Below are positions 11,528 to 22,210 of a stretch of DNA of 64,000 bases, in pieces. Position 1 is the first letter of the stretch. The number at the start of each line of letters is the position of its first letter. Below the pieces are notes generated by a model that saw nothing but the letters and a program-made list of their open reading frames with translations, made no database searches and had not been told where the DNA came from. Position numbers and translations under genes: made by a program. The stretch comes from Paralithodes platypus (Eukaryota > Arthropoda > Malacostraca > Decapoda > Lithodidae), in assembly GCA_032716605.1 (NCBI GenBank), contig CM064509.1, positions 46,271,120 through 46,335,119 of the forward strand, given 5' to 3'.

Positions 11528-11828
11528 CCTGAACCTATCTACTAAGGCATCATAACAAAGAAAGAAACATCTTTTAGAATTAAAAATATCAAAACAACTT
11601 ATATAAGACGTAAAGTATCAAACTAAAATTAAGTCAAACACATAGTTTTTAGCTAGCTACACAAAAAGAACACTAAAAACACACCACTTGCAACAAAACA
11701 AAACACATATACAAAAACACAGCAAGGCGGTATGCCCGCCAACTTTTACTCTCCTCCTTTCCTTCATATTTCTGACTTTACCTCTCCCCGCCCACACCTC
11801 TTCCTTCCTCCTCTTCCCCCGCTAGGGG

Positions 11829-11854
<26 letters not shown>
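11528..11854 (+). other. LINE 3' UTR and poly(A) tail
   Basis: Non-coding 3' end of the Jockey-like LINE. It includes a pyrimidine-rich stretch just before the tail and a run of about 26 A residues. The tail directly abuts the 3' target duplication. Confidence 0.8.
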
Positions 11855-11859
<5 letters not shown>

Positions 11860-11866
11860 CCTAGGC

Positions 11867-12108
11867 CATCAGAAGCGCGTATAGTCTCTGTCATCCTCGT
11901 GAAGCTTTAGCATGAGGAAGACCTTTTCAATATCACTGACCCATGCGTAATGATCAACTCGGAACCGTAGTAGAACTTTAGCTAAATCTGGGACCAAGAA
12001 GGGGCCAGTATATATGCAGTCGTTGAGACTGGGCTTACCCTCGCCAGATTTAGCCGAGCAGTCAAAAATCTGTCCTTCGTCACCCCATGGTGCGCTTAAT
12101 ACTGGCAT
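11867..12108 (-). pseudogene. Pao-1 reverse transcriptase, N-terminal half
   Basis: Encodes palm motifs of a BEL/Pao reverse transcriptase: the IFDCSAK and SLNDCIYTGP segments, then a Asp-Ile-Glu-Lys-Val-Phe motif equivalent to the first catalytic-aspartate motif (AD-I-E-x-x-F), and DDRDYTRF at the end. The frame stops at the boundary with the Jockey-like LINE poly(A) tail and resumes on the far side at 5,385. A TGA replaces the codon after DYTRF. Upstream coding (12,110-12,334) is recognisable but broken by stops. Confidence 0.8.
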
Positions 12109-12334
12109 GACTCAACGATATCGAAAGGTGCCTCCTCGATGAAGCCTCGCCGCAGCTGATCTTAAAGGACGTCCGAGTAGTGAGTACAGTAGTCAGGATT
12201 TTGGATTAATTTTCTCTGCAACCCCCTCAGATGGCCTGCTGTGAGACCATAGTTAGATGGCAGATGATCCTTGTTACTATTCCAGGGTAACCTCCCTCAT
12301 ATTGTTGCTCTTGGACTGAATGGGTTACTGTCTC

Positions 12335-13171
12335 CTAATGTTTGGTTAGCGCCGTTTTGTTGTCCTCCCTCAGGAGTGATGCCGATGTGATCAAGATCCC
12401 ACAGTTTGGATAACTCGTTTGACATGGCAAATAATTTCCGGAGGAGATATAGTGGTCCATCGGGGCGACCGCAACCTGAGTAGCGGACCGTTCAGCATTG
12501 TAGGACCCACTTAGTGCATAGTCGAATTTGGTAGATAACAAAATTAGGTTGCCTTCCCATTTGTAACACGGTCGCACTAAGTCATAATAGTTGTCGGCCC
12601 CAACTAGCAAATCTAACTGAGCCATCCGTGTCATAGATGGGTCAGCCAATTTGTAGCCCTTTTTCTGCAACCTTATTAGATCGACATCAAGGCTTTCAGA
12701 ACCTTTATGATTCGGGAGGGAGCCCACTACTATAGCTTGGAGCGGATAATACCTCCCCCAGCATCTATATTTGAGCGACACTACTGGGTACTCATGAATT
12801 TGTTGTGCTCCGGTAAACCCGTGTAATTCCAGCTCCTCAGTTCCTATTTGTTCATGCCGGATGGAGTGAAGAGTGGATTCAAGTACAAAGATGGGCTGTG
12901 AGCATTGATCCAGTAGGGCTTGTACTTTGACCGTGTTCTTGCAGTCTCCCTCTGTAGGGAGAATAGTGCAAGTCTTTTTGGAAGACATAGACAGCATAGT
13001 AGTCTTAGTCTTGGTCTTGACCTGCTTCTGGAACTGTTCAACAGATGCGTCCCATTGTGGCTTAACCAGAAATAGAATATGGTAGTGTTTACCCCTGCAG
13101 AACTTGCAGTCGCGTATGTTGAGGCTGGTGCACGTTGCTCCTATGTTCCGGCCGAAATACACCTGGTACAT
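12335..13171 (-). pseudogene. Pao-1 zinc knuckle and aspartic protease region
   Basis: A 278-residue open stretch starts with a cysteine/histidine cluster (CKFCRGKHYH, about residues 22-31) typical of the BEL/Pao gag zinc knuckle. It continues into the retropepsin-like region (DUF1758 type). The catalytic loop, normally Leu-Leu-Asp-Ser-Gly-Ser, reads LLDQCS near residue 88, so the Asp-Ser/Thr-Gly triad is lost and the protease should be inactive. It lies between gag (right) and reverse transcriptase (left), as expected for a minus-strand BEL/Pao element. The initial methionine is only the first in frame; the polyprotein ran through. Confidence 0.75.
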
Positions 13172-13513
13172 AAGTTTAGTTGCTTTGCTCGTTTCACTTT
13201 ATGAGTGCTAGTTCTGTGTTTCTGGCATCTAAACCAGATAAGACTACAAGAATATAATTTACAATTCTTGGTTAAACCTGGCATATCCTGTAAGTCCAGG
13301 CTATCATCACCTAACGCCCTCCTTATAGTCTCTTTTTTAAAGGAGAAGGCAATTTATTCATAAAAATCACCACACAAGCTTCATGTAGAGTAATTTGCAG
13401 AGTCTCGATCGACCTTAGCGTACTTTCAAAAGAAGCGTAAAAGCTCTTCAGTTCCTCTATATGATAAGAAGGAGGAATTAAGTTGCTAAGGTTAGTTATG
13501 TGTGCTGCCTTAA

Positions 13514-13600
13514 TGGGACCGACCAGTTAATTACAAACTTCCAGGTCTTACTTTCAATTTAAATGAAATTTGGCACAGGTGTATATGATCATAAAACTAG

Positions 13601-13635
<35 letters not shown>

Positions 13636-14380
13636 GCAATTTAGGTAAAACAATGTTGAAAACCATAGCACTGCAGAAAATCATAAACTCCTACAGAAAT
13701 CCCCATATCACATGTTTTATGTGATCAAACAACTCACAAAAGGTGTATCTGTAGTTGCTATAAAAAACATTTTATATATTTTGTGTATTTGTTCGATTTA
13801 GGTGATTACGGATTCAGGCGAATATATTTATAGAAAACTACAACTTTGACGACATATTGTGAAATAAATTAAATTACTAGAGTAAATTGGCTTGATAGGC
13901 CTTGTAGTGTTTTTAATTACCTTTCCAATGGTATATACACCATTCCTATAGGTCCAATAATAACTGTAGAGTAACATCCGAAAGTGCGACAATATAGGTT
14001 CTGAGAAAAACAGGTGAAAGTCTAAGGTAATTAGGTGAACATTTTTACTTTTGTTTTTTAGATTTATAATATTTTGCGCAGGAACATGCAAAATAGAAGA
14101 TAAAGCATATGGGAGGTTGTAGAGTAGCTTACACTCTTTCGATTTATATAGGTATGCTCCTCGTACGACCAGTAGTTACTGAGCATGTTAATTTCAAAGT
14201 TCGCTATATAACGTTTTTAGAATTACAGGAAAAGTTTGGAAAACATAAAAAAACACTATTTCCAATGGGTTTTCACTAATAACATTTCACTGGAAGGGAT
14301 ATTGACTCTTGTTGAGTAAACACCTATTGGTATTTTCAGGATTTCGAGTTTTTTAAGCCTAAATTAACCGGCCGGTCCAC
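13514..14380. mobile_element. TTAA MITE family C (867 bp)
   Basis: Flanked by TTAA at 13,510-13,513 and 14,381-14,384. Termini are imperfect inverted repeats: TGGGACCGACCAGTTAATT on the left and the complement of AATTAACCGGCCGGTCCAC on the right. It interrupts Pao-1 gag, and the gag frame resumes on the left at the TTAA. A 30-bp A-run lies at about 13,601-13,630. Short open frames inside look incidental. A single copy in the window. Confidence 0.8.
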
Positions 14381-14923
14381 TTAATACAGTCTTTATGCCC
14401 ATATGTTTTCTGCAGTAGTTCTACGGCTGGAATATAACAAGCACCCTCTATGGTGAATCCTTCCACCCGTTGTCTAGCTTCGCCACTTAGTTGCCCCCTC
14501 AAATATGTGAACTTCTGGATGTCACTCAGCTTCTTGTTAATATGGACACTGCAGTGAAACATGTCCCAGAATCCCAACCAATGGGTAGGTTATTATCGAA
14601 GGTTGGTAGGGTGATCTTTGGTAATCTAATCCCGGTATCCTTGTTGGAGGTGGTTGTGGTGTTCCCAGTTGAAGAGAGCTCTCTTATCTTCTTATTGAGA
14701 CGAGCTACCACAATATCAATTTCTTCTGAATAGACTCCATCCTCTTCAGTGACGGTATAGTAGTCCTCATCGTCTTCGTAGAGTTGCTCCATGCTGCGAC
14801 GACAGTCATTAAATTTGTCCAATTGACGCAAGACTGAGGATAGTTTTGCTTTTACCGCTTTACTGGTTGCAGAGGTAAGAAATGTATTTAACTCCTTAGT
14901 AATCCGGGTAAGAACACTCTTAA

Positions 14924-15527
14924 TCAGAGAACGGCGAGAACACTCTTAAGATGTTTTGGTGGGCAAAGGCAAGAACACTCTTAAGAGGTAAGGCCTAAAA
15001 AACACATTTTAAAAGGCCCCAGTAGCACTTAAAACAATTTTCTTTTTCCCTCTCCATACGTCATATCACTCCTCCACATCACCTCCCCCTCCCCCCCCCC
15101 CCTCCCCCTTCAGATATCACCTATTTTCCCTGTTATTCCCTTATTCATTGAAATATTATTGTGTAAACACCTCCAAACTGATCCTAGGCTGTGGTCATGT
15201 GTGTGTTACATAAGGTAGAGACAGGGAGAGTGTGAAGGAGTAGCTCAGTACTGCTTCAATCCTCAAAAGAAGAGGGTGTGAGGCAGGCTGGCTCACAATT
15301 GTTGAATGAACCGCTCGATAACAATTCGCGATTTTGACCATCTAAATTATATTCCCACTTGTTTTATTGTTGTTACAGGCTACTATCTTCATATTAAAGG
15401 TAAAATAGGCGCATATGAAAAAGTAATAATGATATTTTTTGTAAAATGACGATTATAGGCAGGAATGAAGCTTAGTATTGCCGCCCAGAACTGTGGTGTT
15501 CACTACACACTGCGCACGCTCGCCGAG
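14924..15527 (-). mobile_element. TTAA MITE family A, copy 3, inside Pao-1 gag
   Basis: A 604-bp element between TTAA at 14,920-14,923 and 15,528-15,531 that interrupts the N-terminal part of Pao-1 gag. The right end, read in reverse, begins CTCGGCGAGCG like the start of copy 1. The left end contains two further copies of AGAACACTCTTAA, matching the flank just outside. It carries a C-rich run at about 15,085-15,110. Confidence 0.8.
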
Positions 15528-15531
15528 TTAA

Positions 15532-16142
15532 TACTGCCCTTCTTGCGTTTCATCTGTTTGAGGGTAGACATTGTGGACGAAATACTGACAAAAACCACTG
15601 CAAAACTAGAAGATATGTAATAGACAAAGATTCATAACAAAAGGGTCTAAAAGGAGTAATTAAAGCAAGTGAGTAATGCCTAAAACAGATATGAATCAAA
15701 TGTTAAAGACCCTGCACATCATTATGAGAACCGCAGCACATGGGTTAATTATGATGAACCACAGCAAATGGGTTAACATATTATGAACCATAGCGAATTG
15801 CTTAAATTACAATGAACCTCAGCAAATTAATTCAATCAATCAAGACAAGCCCTACAAAGTTAAATAGAAGAATATATATTGAAACAGAATATAACCCAAC
15901 ACCCATAACACTCCCACCCTTTAATTAAAGACAAGAAAGAAATGCCTATAAGAATGTGAGTTTGGCCCCCCCTGTGCTCCTAACTCAAATCAGAATAGAA
16001 CCCGAACACTCATAACATCCCCACCCGTCATAGAATGACGAGAAATGCTAATACAAATTTGTCAGGACCCCCTATGCTCCCCTCCTGCTGCCCCAGTAAC
16101 TGCTCATCCGCTTGTTTGGCCATCAGGGCCTCCTCTTCGCCA
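15532..16142 (-). other. Presumed 5' leader of Pao-1 with short tandem repeats
   Basis: Upstream of Pao-1 gag. At about 15,724-15,830 there are four degenerate copies of a unit of about 28 bp resembling ATGAACCACAGCAAATGGGTT. At about 15,890-16,090 there is an imperfect tandem duplication of about 110 bp; each copy contains an AACCC(A/G)AACAC block and ends near (C/T)TGTGCTCC or TATGCTCC. No gene is visible. Assignment to Pao-1 is by position only. Confidence 0.45.
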
Positions 16143-16146
16143 TTAA

Positions 16147-16776
16147 CTCATAAGCTGCACAGCTATGGTATTTGAAAGTGCCCGCCATGCGAAGGTATTT
16201 TCGTTCATTCCTGACGAAAATCGTCAATTTACCATATATATGATTAATACTTATCCATATGCGCCTATTTTACTTTTGATATGAACTTATGAACATTTGA
16301 AATCAATAAAACAAGTGGTAACAGCAATTGGCTGGTGAAAATCGCATATTTTAGCCCCGAGATCATAATCTGACCCGGACCGGCGAGAGAGAGACAGCCT
16401 CCCTCTCTCATGTCTTGCATGGTACTGAATGACCAGGGGAAGTCTGAGACTGGCTCAGAGGGTTTGGAGAAAGACTCCCCCATCCTCCCCCCTCTCTCCG
16501 AGCCGTCCTCGCACGAAAATACCTGATAAATATCGGGAATAATAGAGAAAATACCGGATAATTGAGGATGGGGGAAAAGGGAGAGGGGAAGGGAGGGGGA
16601 CACATGTGTAGGAGTGGTAGAAAGTAATGGAGGGGAATTATATCATCTAATTACAAATTGCTTTGTTTTTAGTACCACTGGGATGTTTTGATTTTTTTTT
16701 TTTTTATGCCTCGGATCTTAAGAGTCTGGCCGCATTCGCCCAGTAGAACCTCTTAAGTGTGGCAGCAGTCCCTGGG
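16147..16776 (+). mobile_element. TTAA MITE family A, copy 4
   Basis: A 630-bp element between TTAA at 16,143-16,146 and 16,777-16,780. It contains GACGAAAATCGTCA, a short palindrome shared with the 50,280 copy, the TACTTTTGATATGAAC-type block, and GGAGGGGAATTAT near 16,631. It lies beside the presumed 5' leader of Pao-1. Confidence 0.8.
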
Positions 16777-16780
16777 TTAA

Positions 16781-17085
16781 GGTATTAGACGCCAAGATTG
16801 TTACCATATTTATGACTCTGGGGAACTCTATGGCCGGCCTATTTAAGTCTCCCTCGCCGACATCACCCCAGCACGCACTGGTAGAGAACTGATGGCAGCT
16901 CATGGACGATGGAAAAATAACAACACTGCCAACACAAAAAAACGGATGAAATATGGGGCGAAAAAGGGCACATGCCTAATAAAGGGCAAGAGGGCAATAG
17001 AAATAAGCAGGATGAAGGAAAGTAGCAAAGAAAGGTTACGAACCACCATTATGTAGAGACGGTGGTAATAAAATATATGATGAGG
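16781..17085. other. Unassigned stretch
   Basis: About 300 bp between a family A MITE and the TTAA element starting at 17,090. I see no coding frame, repeat or promoter that I can support. Confidence 0.4.
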
Positions 17086-17174
17086 TTAAGGGGAGGCTCC
17101 ACCTTGGTAGGCTAATTCCAGTTGTATACCCAGTATTGTGTAAACGTTTATAGTATTTCATCCTAGTGCTTTAA

Positions 17175-17630
17175 CACTCAATCCGCGGGGCCCGACATAT
17201 GTCGGGCGAGAGAACCATGGCCACCCCTGCGGGGCCCGACATATGTCGTAAGGGATGTTGAGCGCATTATCGGCTCTGAGAGAGAGTCCATGCGTTGGGA
17301 GGACGATAGGCGGGCTCTGACCGCTCGGCATCGACCAAGTGCCGCAACTGAGCTCCCCACCACAACATTCAACATCCACGGCCTCGCGAGACCAGGAAAA
17401 AACTCGGGAAAATACCGTATTTTAGGGTTTTTCCCCTCGTGTTGCACGATCGTTTCAAGAGAACCAGTGGTCGTACAAGGGTGATTCAGGTGTCATTGGA
17501 AAGCTCTATTATCACATTTGCACGGATACATAATTGTATGACGCTCTGGCTCTTGTTTATGCATGAAAAAGAGCATGGAATGAAGCTCGTTTAGGTAGTA
17601 GAACTTACAAACATACCCGTTGGACAGGGG
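17175..17630 (+). mobile_element. TTAA MITE family B, divergent copy 3
   Basis: A 456-bp element between TTAA at 17,171-17,174 and 17,631-17,634. It shares internal blocks with the 480-bp family B copies, notably GTGTTGCACGATCGTTTCAA and GTGTCATTGGAAAGCTCT, but is clearly more diverged. It contains two copies of GGGGCCCGACATATGTCG near its left end. It sits inside the larger TTAA element 17,090-22,210. Confidence 0.7.
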
Positions 17631-18124
17631 TTAAGGAATATCTGGTGCAATTTTCATCCCCTTATGTGCGCATGCGTGTACGCAGCGGCGAAATACTTCT
17701 TATACCAATATTAAATCCAAGGATCTTATAATATTATTTGCCAATAGAAATTGCCTGTTTTTGGTTTAACCCTTCCGACCCGGGCTGCCTTACATAAGGA
17801 CGGAGCTCGTACCCGGGCGATCTGGCTGAAAAACAACAAAAGTAAACTAAGGCTAGTCTCGCTTAATATACTACCTACATTAATCAAACATATGTCAAAA
17901 TGTGCGCCTTACCTTGCCGCGTAGAATGACATTAAATAGAGCTTTATAGCTCAACTGGTTCCGAAGTTATGGTGATGGCAGTGGAGGTAACTTTTGCTGC
18001 GTATTTACCTCGGCGCGTCCGAACACTCAACCGCGGCCCCGGCTACGACGCCCAGTTGCACTCGTCGCTCCACCCGCAATTATGCCAGGAAGCGATTTGA
18101 TAGTGTTTTATTGTTTATTATAGT

Positions 18125-18600
18125 TATTATGTTATTTTCACTCAATAAAGTTATTTTTATGAAGTTATTTGTGTCTGTCACTTATACTTAGTTTTATTGT
18201 TATTATTATAGTAGTTATTATTATTTATACTGGACTATGGTAATTGATAGTGTCATTTTCACTTTTATGTATAGCTAGGTAAGCTAATAATATATTATAG
18301 TGTCACTTTCACTTGTTCATATTGTTAAGAAGGCACTTATTATTACTTATGTGTGTCTCTTTCACTTATACTTAGTTTTATTATTATTATAGTGTCACTT
18401 TCACTGGACTAGGCTTATTGATAGTGTCATTTTCACTTATTTATTGTTAGAAATATATATTTTAGTGTCACTTTCACTTGTTCATATTGTTATGAAGGCA
18501 CTTATTATTACTTATGTGTGTCCTTTTCACTTATACTTAGTTATATTATTATTCTTAGCCTACATTTGAGTGTCACTTTCACTGTTGTCACTTTCACTTC
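18125..18600. repeat. Imperfect tandem array in the piggyBac 3' region
   Basis: Downstream of the transposase stop, the motif GTGTCACTTTCACTT recurs many times with variants. A longer unit of about 180 bp containing GGCACTTATTATTACTTATG (about 18,333 and 18,495) is present twice. It may be a subterminal array bound by the transposase or simply tandem expansion; sequence alone does not decide. Confidence 0.7.
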
Positions 18601-21256
18601 AAAAGTTTATTAGAGTGTGGAAGTCGTTGAAGCAGGTGCCAGCACACAGTCCCACTTGACACTCGAGGCATTCCCAAGTGGTTTTTGTGGCTTTGCGGGG
18701 TCTTCTAGTTGCGTGGCTGCACACATGGCACCTCTTCTGATTCCTAACTTTACTACCTGGTGCTTTGAAAGGAAGGGCGTGAAGCCGGTGCTTCCTGAAA
18801 AATTCAGCACACCCCGTTCTGTCCAGCATGCCTGGTCCTTGTAGTGGCCTCCCTGGTGTACCCGCATGTTTAGCCAGGAGCTCAAGTATCACCTGTTTGT
18901 GGAACTTCCGCAGGGACTTGTACTTCTGGGCTCCTGGAGTCCTCAGACGGTAGATGTTGTAGGCATTGAGGACCGACATATCTACCGTATGCAGGATAAA
19001 CTTCTTGTACCACCTACAAGATGTTCGCAGGCAGTCGATGAAGCCCATCTGCATGTCGGACTTGTCGACGAGGCGCATATTTAGGTTGTAGTCCAGGACA
19101 GCAGCTGGTTTCTGGATGGGGTTTTTGGTTCTTCGGTCCACCTTCCCTGTGGCGACCATCTCGGCCTTGTGGCATGTGGTCAGGAGGTTGACCTTCCGCT
19201 GGTCATGCCAGTGGATGGAGAGGATGGGGCCACTCTTCTTATGGAAGATGTCCGTCTTCTTGGTCTTCGTTGGGTATGATGGCATGCCCTTCCTCATGGC
19301 CTTGACTGTGCCGACAGTTCCGGTCTTACGGTCATGGAGGTACTTGGCCAGGATAGGCGACGTGTAGTAGTTATCGGTGTAGAGGATGTGGTTTTTATAG
19401 AAGTACCTCTCCATCATCTTCTTTACTACAGCGCTGCCAAAACCAATGAGGGGGTCAGTCTCAATTTCGCCACCACTGCCGCTGTAGACTATAAAGTCCA
19501 GCACATATCCCGTCTTGCAGTCGCAGAGGACGAAGAGCTTGATGCCGAAGCGGTGTCTCTTGGACGGGATATACTGCCTGAAATGCAATGTTCCACGGAA
19601 CAGGTCCAGAGACTCATCCAGGCACATCTTCTGGAATAGAATCAGGTAGGTGGAAAAGCGATGACGTATCATGTCATACAGCTTCCTGATCTTCCATAAT
19701 GGGTCGGGAAAGTGGTAGTGCAATGTTGTTTGTCAGGTGGAGATAAGAGATGATGTCGAAGTACCTATCCCTGGACATGTACTTGCCAAATGCTGGAGTC
19801 GTTATGAGGTCGCCAGTGATCCAGTAGTCGGCCAGAACGTGCTTCTTTATATTTGTCATCAGCATTGTGAGTGCCAAGAACACATATAGTTCTGCCACAG
19901 TGACAGCTCTCCATGCCACCATCTTGACACTGGTCTTCCTCCCAAGAAAGTTGGCACAGAGAGCATGGTGGTTATTTGTCTCTTCGACGAGGTATTCCAT
20001 GACTTTATTGTCATAGAAGCCACAGAAAAGTTCACTGGGGGTAGCATCTGGGCCACAGGGATATGCTGGTGACACCCCGGAACCAACCTGTACCTCATCA
20101 AAGGCAGGACAATCTGGCTCAAAATCCGCCCCATCTGTCCACACAAACAGTCCGGATGCTCGAGCACATGCACCTGCAGCAGGCACACGCCCTGGACGCC
20201 CTGGCACACGCCCTTGGCCACGCGGATGCCCTGCACGCCCACGCCCACGCCCAGGGGCATCGGCGTCGGCAGGCTGACCACGTCCACGACCTAGCCCTCT
20301 AACTCGTCTTGTCGGGACTTCCTCTTCCTCTTCCTCTTCCACCTCAGGCGACGTCAGGTCATCTGGGGCAATGTTGGGGTCGTCAACATCCTCTTCAGGA
20401 GACAATTCGGGTGAAGAAGTGACCGGGCGTCGGAGGCGTGGGGCGCGGGAGGCTGCGGAAGGTTCAACAATGGGAGCCTCAGCCTCGGGAGTTGGGCTCC
20501 TTTTGCGGCGAGCCGAGGGCTTCTCCGCATCAAATAATGCTCTGCGGTGTGTTGAGGGCTGTGGCACACCACTTATACCACTTGTAGAGGCACTTTGGTC
20601 ATCCTGAGGGAGAGATGAAGCCGAGGGCTGTGGGTGACCCACGCGGCGTCCCGGGTCAAGGCGTCGGGACAAAGGAATGCTGGTGGTTGATAGACCAGGG
20701 TCGGTGTCACTATCACTGTCTTCCGCTTCCCTAGCCTTTTCTGCTGCTGCCCTGCGTGCTTTTTTAGCTGCACTTTTCACCAAAGATTGTTTATAGAAAT
20801 ATTTGGTCACTTTCAAGGGCGTACGGGCAGGCAAAGAGGAAGGTCCTGGGCTAGGGATAGGGCTAGGCCTAGACTGACCTACCAAACATGGCGAAGGGGT
20901 AGGCTCTAGCACACTTGGAAGTTCAATAGCACCTTCCTGAACCACTTCCATATCAGGATCATCACTACTGTCTCCCCCTCAAATACATCTACATTGTCAT
21001 CCTCTCCAAAGCCAATGAAATCGTCAACTTCGCTTCCACTTCTAATAAATCTTTCTTTGTCCACCAAGCTTTCGCCACTGCTCACTTCAATGTTAAAAAG
21101 TTCTCGCTGTATAGCACTTTCACTCAAGAAACGTTTAACTTTCTTCAATTTCTTTTGTTGAGCTTTCTTCTCGGTTGGAACAGGCGTCGAAGTTGCAAGC
21201 GGGGTAGCAGTGGGGTGCGCGGGAGGTTGCACAGAATCGGACGCGTCGGAATTCAT
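18599..21256 (-). pseudogene. piggyBac transposase (PGBD4-like), two frameshifts
   Basis: Cut-and-paste transposase inserting at TTAA. The start is the ATG at 21,256. The N-terminal part is acidic and Pro/Arg-rich. The DDE_Tnp_1_7 domain begins near FDEVQVGSGVSPAY (about 20,090). Three catalytic Asp candidates are visible: CLDESLDLF (about 19,610), LYTDNYYTS (about 19,365) and RLVDKSDMQ (about 19,050). The C-terminus has a Cys-rich finger with CHVCSHATRR and CLECQVGLC. Single-base frameshifts lie near 20,983 (in a G run) and about 19,710; otherwise the frame is open. Family assignment is certain, and activity is lost in this copy. Confidence 0.92.
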
Positions 21257-22141
21257 GATTTCACTATAACTCGCTATGGCGGCCACATAGGAACTGATAA
21301 CGGTAGTAGTTGAGACTTGGTGGCGCTGCGATCGCCCCTGCAAAGTAAAATTTGGCCGCGCTAATTTCAAAGCATGCTTTCAAGCATAGGGCTTTTATAA
21401 GGACACCCGGGGTCCGGCCTATCTGCCGCGCCGTCCTGTTAAAAGGACACCCGGGCTCGAAGGGCTAAAATAGCCTAACTATATTACCTACAAATGTACA
21501 ACACAAATTTCCCCAATGATACATACAAGCCGTGGAAAAAAACATCGAATGTATGTGTATGGTATCGGGGCCCTATATTACGAAAACAAAAATTTGCTGA
21601 AAAAAAAAAATAGTTGTAAACAAAATTCCCTCGTGTGCAAAGTTGCATAGCTATATGTGGAACTTTTTTGCAAATAATGGACGATATCAAGTAATATGCA
21701 TGAGTACAGTTGATTTTACATGTCGATAAGACATTTATCGCAGAAAAAGCAAAAGAAGTTGCAAGTGAAATTTTGAGATAGAAATCTGGGTGAAATGTTT
21801 TAGTTACCTCTATAATATCGTTCTCTGATACACAGTGTAAAAGAAAATGGAGCTGCCAGAGAATATTTGGGTAACAATAATATTTTATATTATTTTTTAT
21901 CTCTCACATACCAAAAACACACGTAAATGGGGAGGTCAGGGGGGGGGGGGTGGAGATATCAGATGGTGATTTTTTCTCTTCCCTTTCATTTTATTACACT
22001 GTAGGAAGTATTATAGCTACAAACATTAAATATAAGTTTCAGCGGTGCAATATATGGGTTTGGGGGGGAGGGGGGGTTGAAGATGTCGGATGGCATTTAT
22101 TACTCTTCACTTGCACTTTCCTACACTGTAGAAAACATTTT

Positions 22142-22178
<37 letters not shown>

Positions 22179-22210
22179 GCTTTTAGGGTCCCAAAAGGTG
22201 GAGCCTCCCC

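Larger units (their letters stand above)
5399..11853 (+). mobile_element. Full-length Jockey-like non-LTR retrotransposon
   Basis: A plus-strand LINE with ORF1, an apurinic-type endonuclease/reverse transcriptase ORF2, a short 3' UTR and a poly(A) tail (about 11,829-11,854). It is flanked by 13-bp target duplications AGGATCCCTAGGC at 5,386-5,398 and 11,854-11,866 (the first A is ambiguous with the tail). It lies in the Pao-1 reverse transcriptase. Without the nested hAT and MITE it would be about 4.6 kb. The coding strand is strikingly A-rich. ORF2 has frameshifts, so the copy is dead. Confidence 0.9.
13206..15571 (-). pseudogene. Pao-1 gag, interrupted by two TTAA MITEs
   Basis: Gag-type polyprotein region, expected to form the capsid of retrotransposon particles. 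I place the start at the ATG at 15,571. The frame reads a short basic N-terminus and is then cut by the MITE at 14,924-15,527. It continues through a region with LPKITLPTFD (about 14,620), KKLSDIQKFTYLRGQLSGEA and a Tyr-Gly-His-Lys-Asp motif, which resemble the gag-associated DUF1759 of BEL/Pao elements. A second MITE (13,514-14,380) interrupts it again, and coding sequence resumes below 13,510. A small in-frame loss near 14,560 disturbs the motif expected after LPTFD. Family assignment is firm; precise domain ends are not. Confidence 0.75.
1..16142 (-). mobile_element. BEL/Pao LTR retrotransposon Pao-1, shattered by nested insertions
   Basis: The minus strand carries BEL/Pao parts in canonical order: gag (from 15,571), zinc knuckle and protease (13,171-12,335), reverse transcriptase (12,108-11,867, resuming 5,385-5,032), RNase H (4,543-3,963) and the RNase H/integrase linker (392-1). 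The blocks are separated by a Jockey-like LINE, several TTAA MITEs and an unclassified insertion. Across the LINE, both coding ends share the 13-bp target duplication, showing that one element was split. Gag frames also resume across the two MITEs at 13,514-14,380 and 14,924-15,527. No LTR pair was recognised; the integrase core and the left end lie outside the window. The 15,571-16,142 stretch is probably the 5' leader. Dead copy with multiple stops. Confidence 0.85.
17770..21464 (-). mobile_element. Nearly intact piggyBac transposon
   Basis: Bounded by TTAA at 17,766-17,769 on the left and CTAA, a decayed TTAA, at 21,465-21,468. Terminal inverted repeats begin CCCTTCCGACCCGGGCTG on the left and, in complement, CCCTTCGAGCCCGGGTGT on the right. 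Both sides then carry a GGACGG block. It encodes one minus-strand transposase. At about 3.7 kb it is longer than the classic insect element because of an imperfect tandem array at 18,125-18,600. Confidence 0.93.
17090..22210. mobile_element. Older TTAA element hosting nested insertions
   Basis: The ends share AAGGGGAGGCTCCACCTT: it lies at 17,088-17,105 on the left and its complement at 22,195-22,212 on the right. The left target is TTAA (17,086-17,089); the right has decayed to TTCA. Within it lie a family B MITE (17,175-17,630) and the piggyBac (17,770-21,464). Removing both leaves an element of about 960 bp. The right arm (21,465-22,210) has two imperfect copies, 126 bp apart, of a G-run followed by GGAGATATCAGATGG-like sequence, and ends in a long A-run (22,146-22,175). 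Confidence 0.7.

Noticed and set aside
13828..14091. Minus-strand open frame of 87 codons in MITE family C
   Set aside because: Lies within a TTAA MITE and shows no domain or homologous frame.
19334..20607. Several plus-strand open frames of 70-100 codons
   Set aside because: Antisense to the piggyBac transposase.
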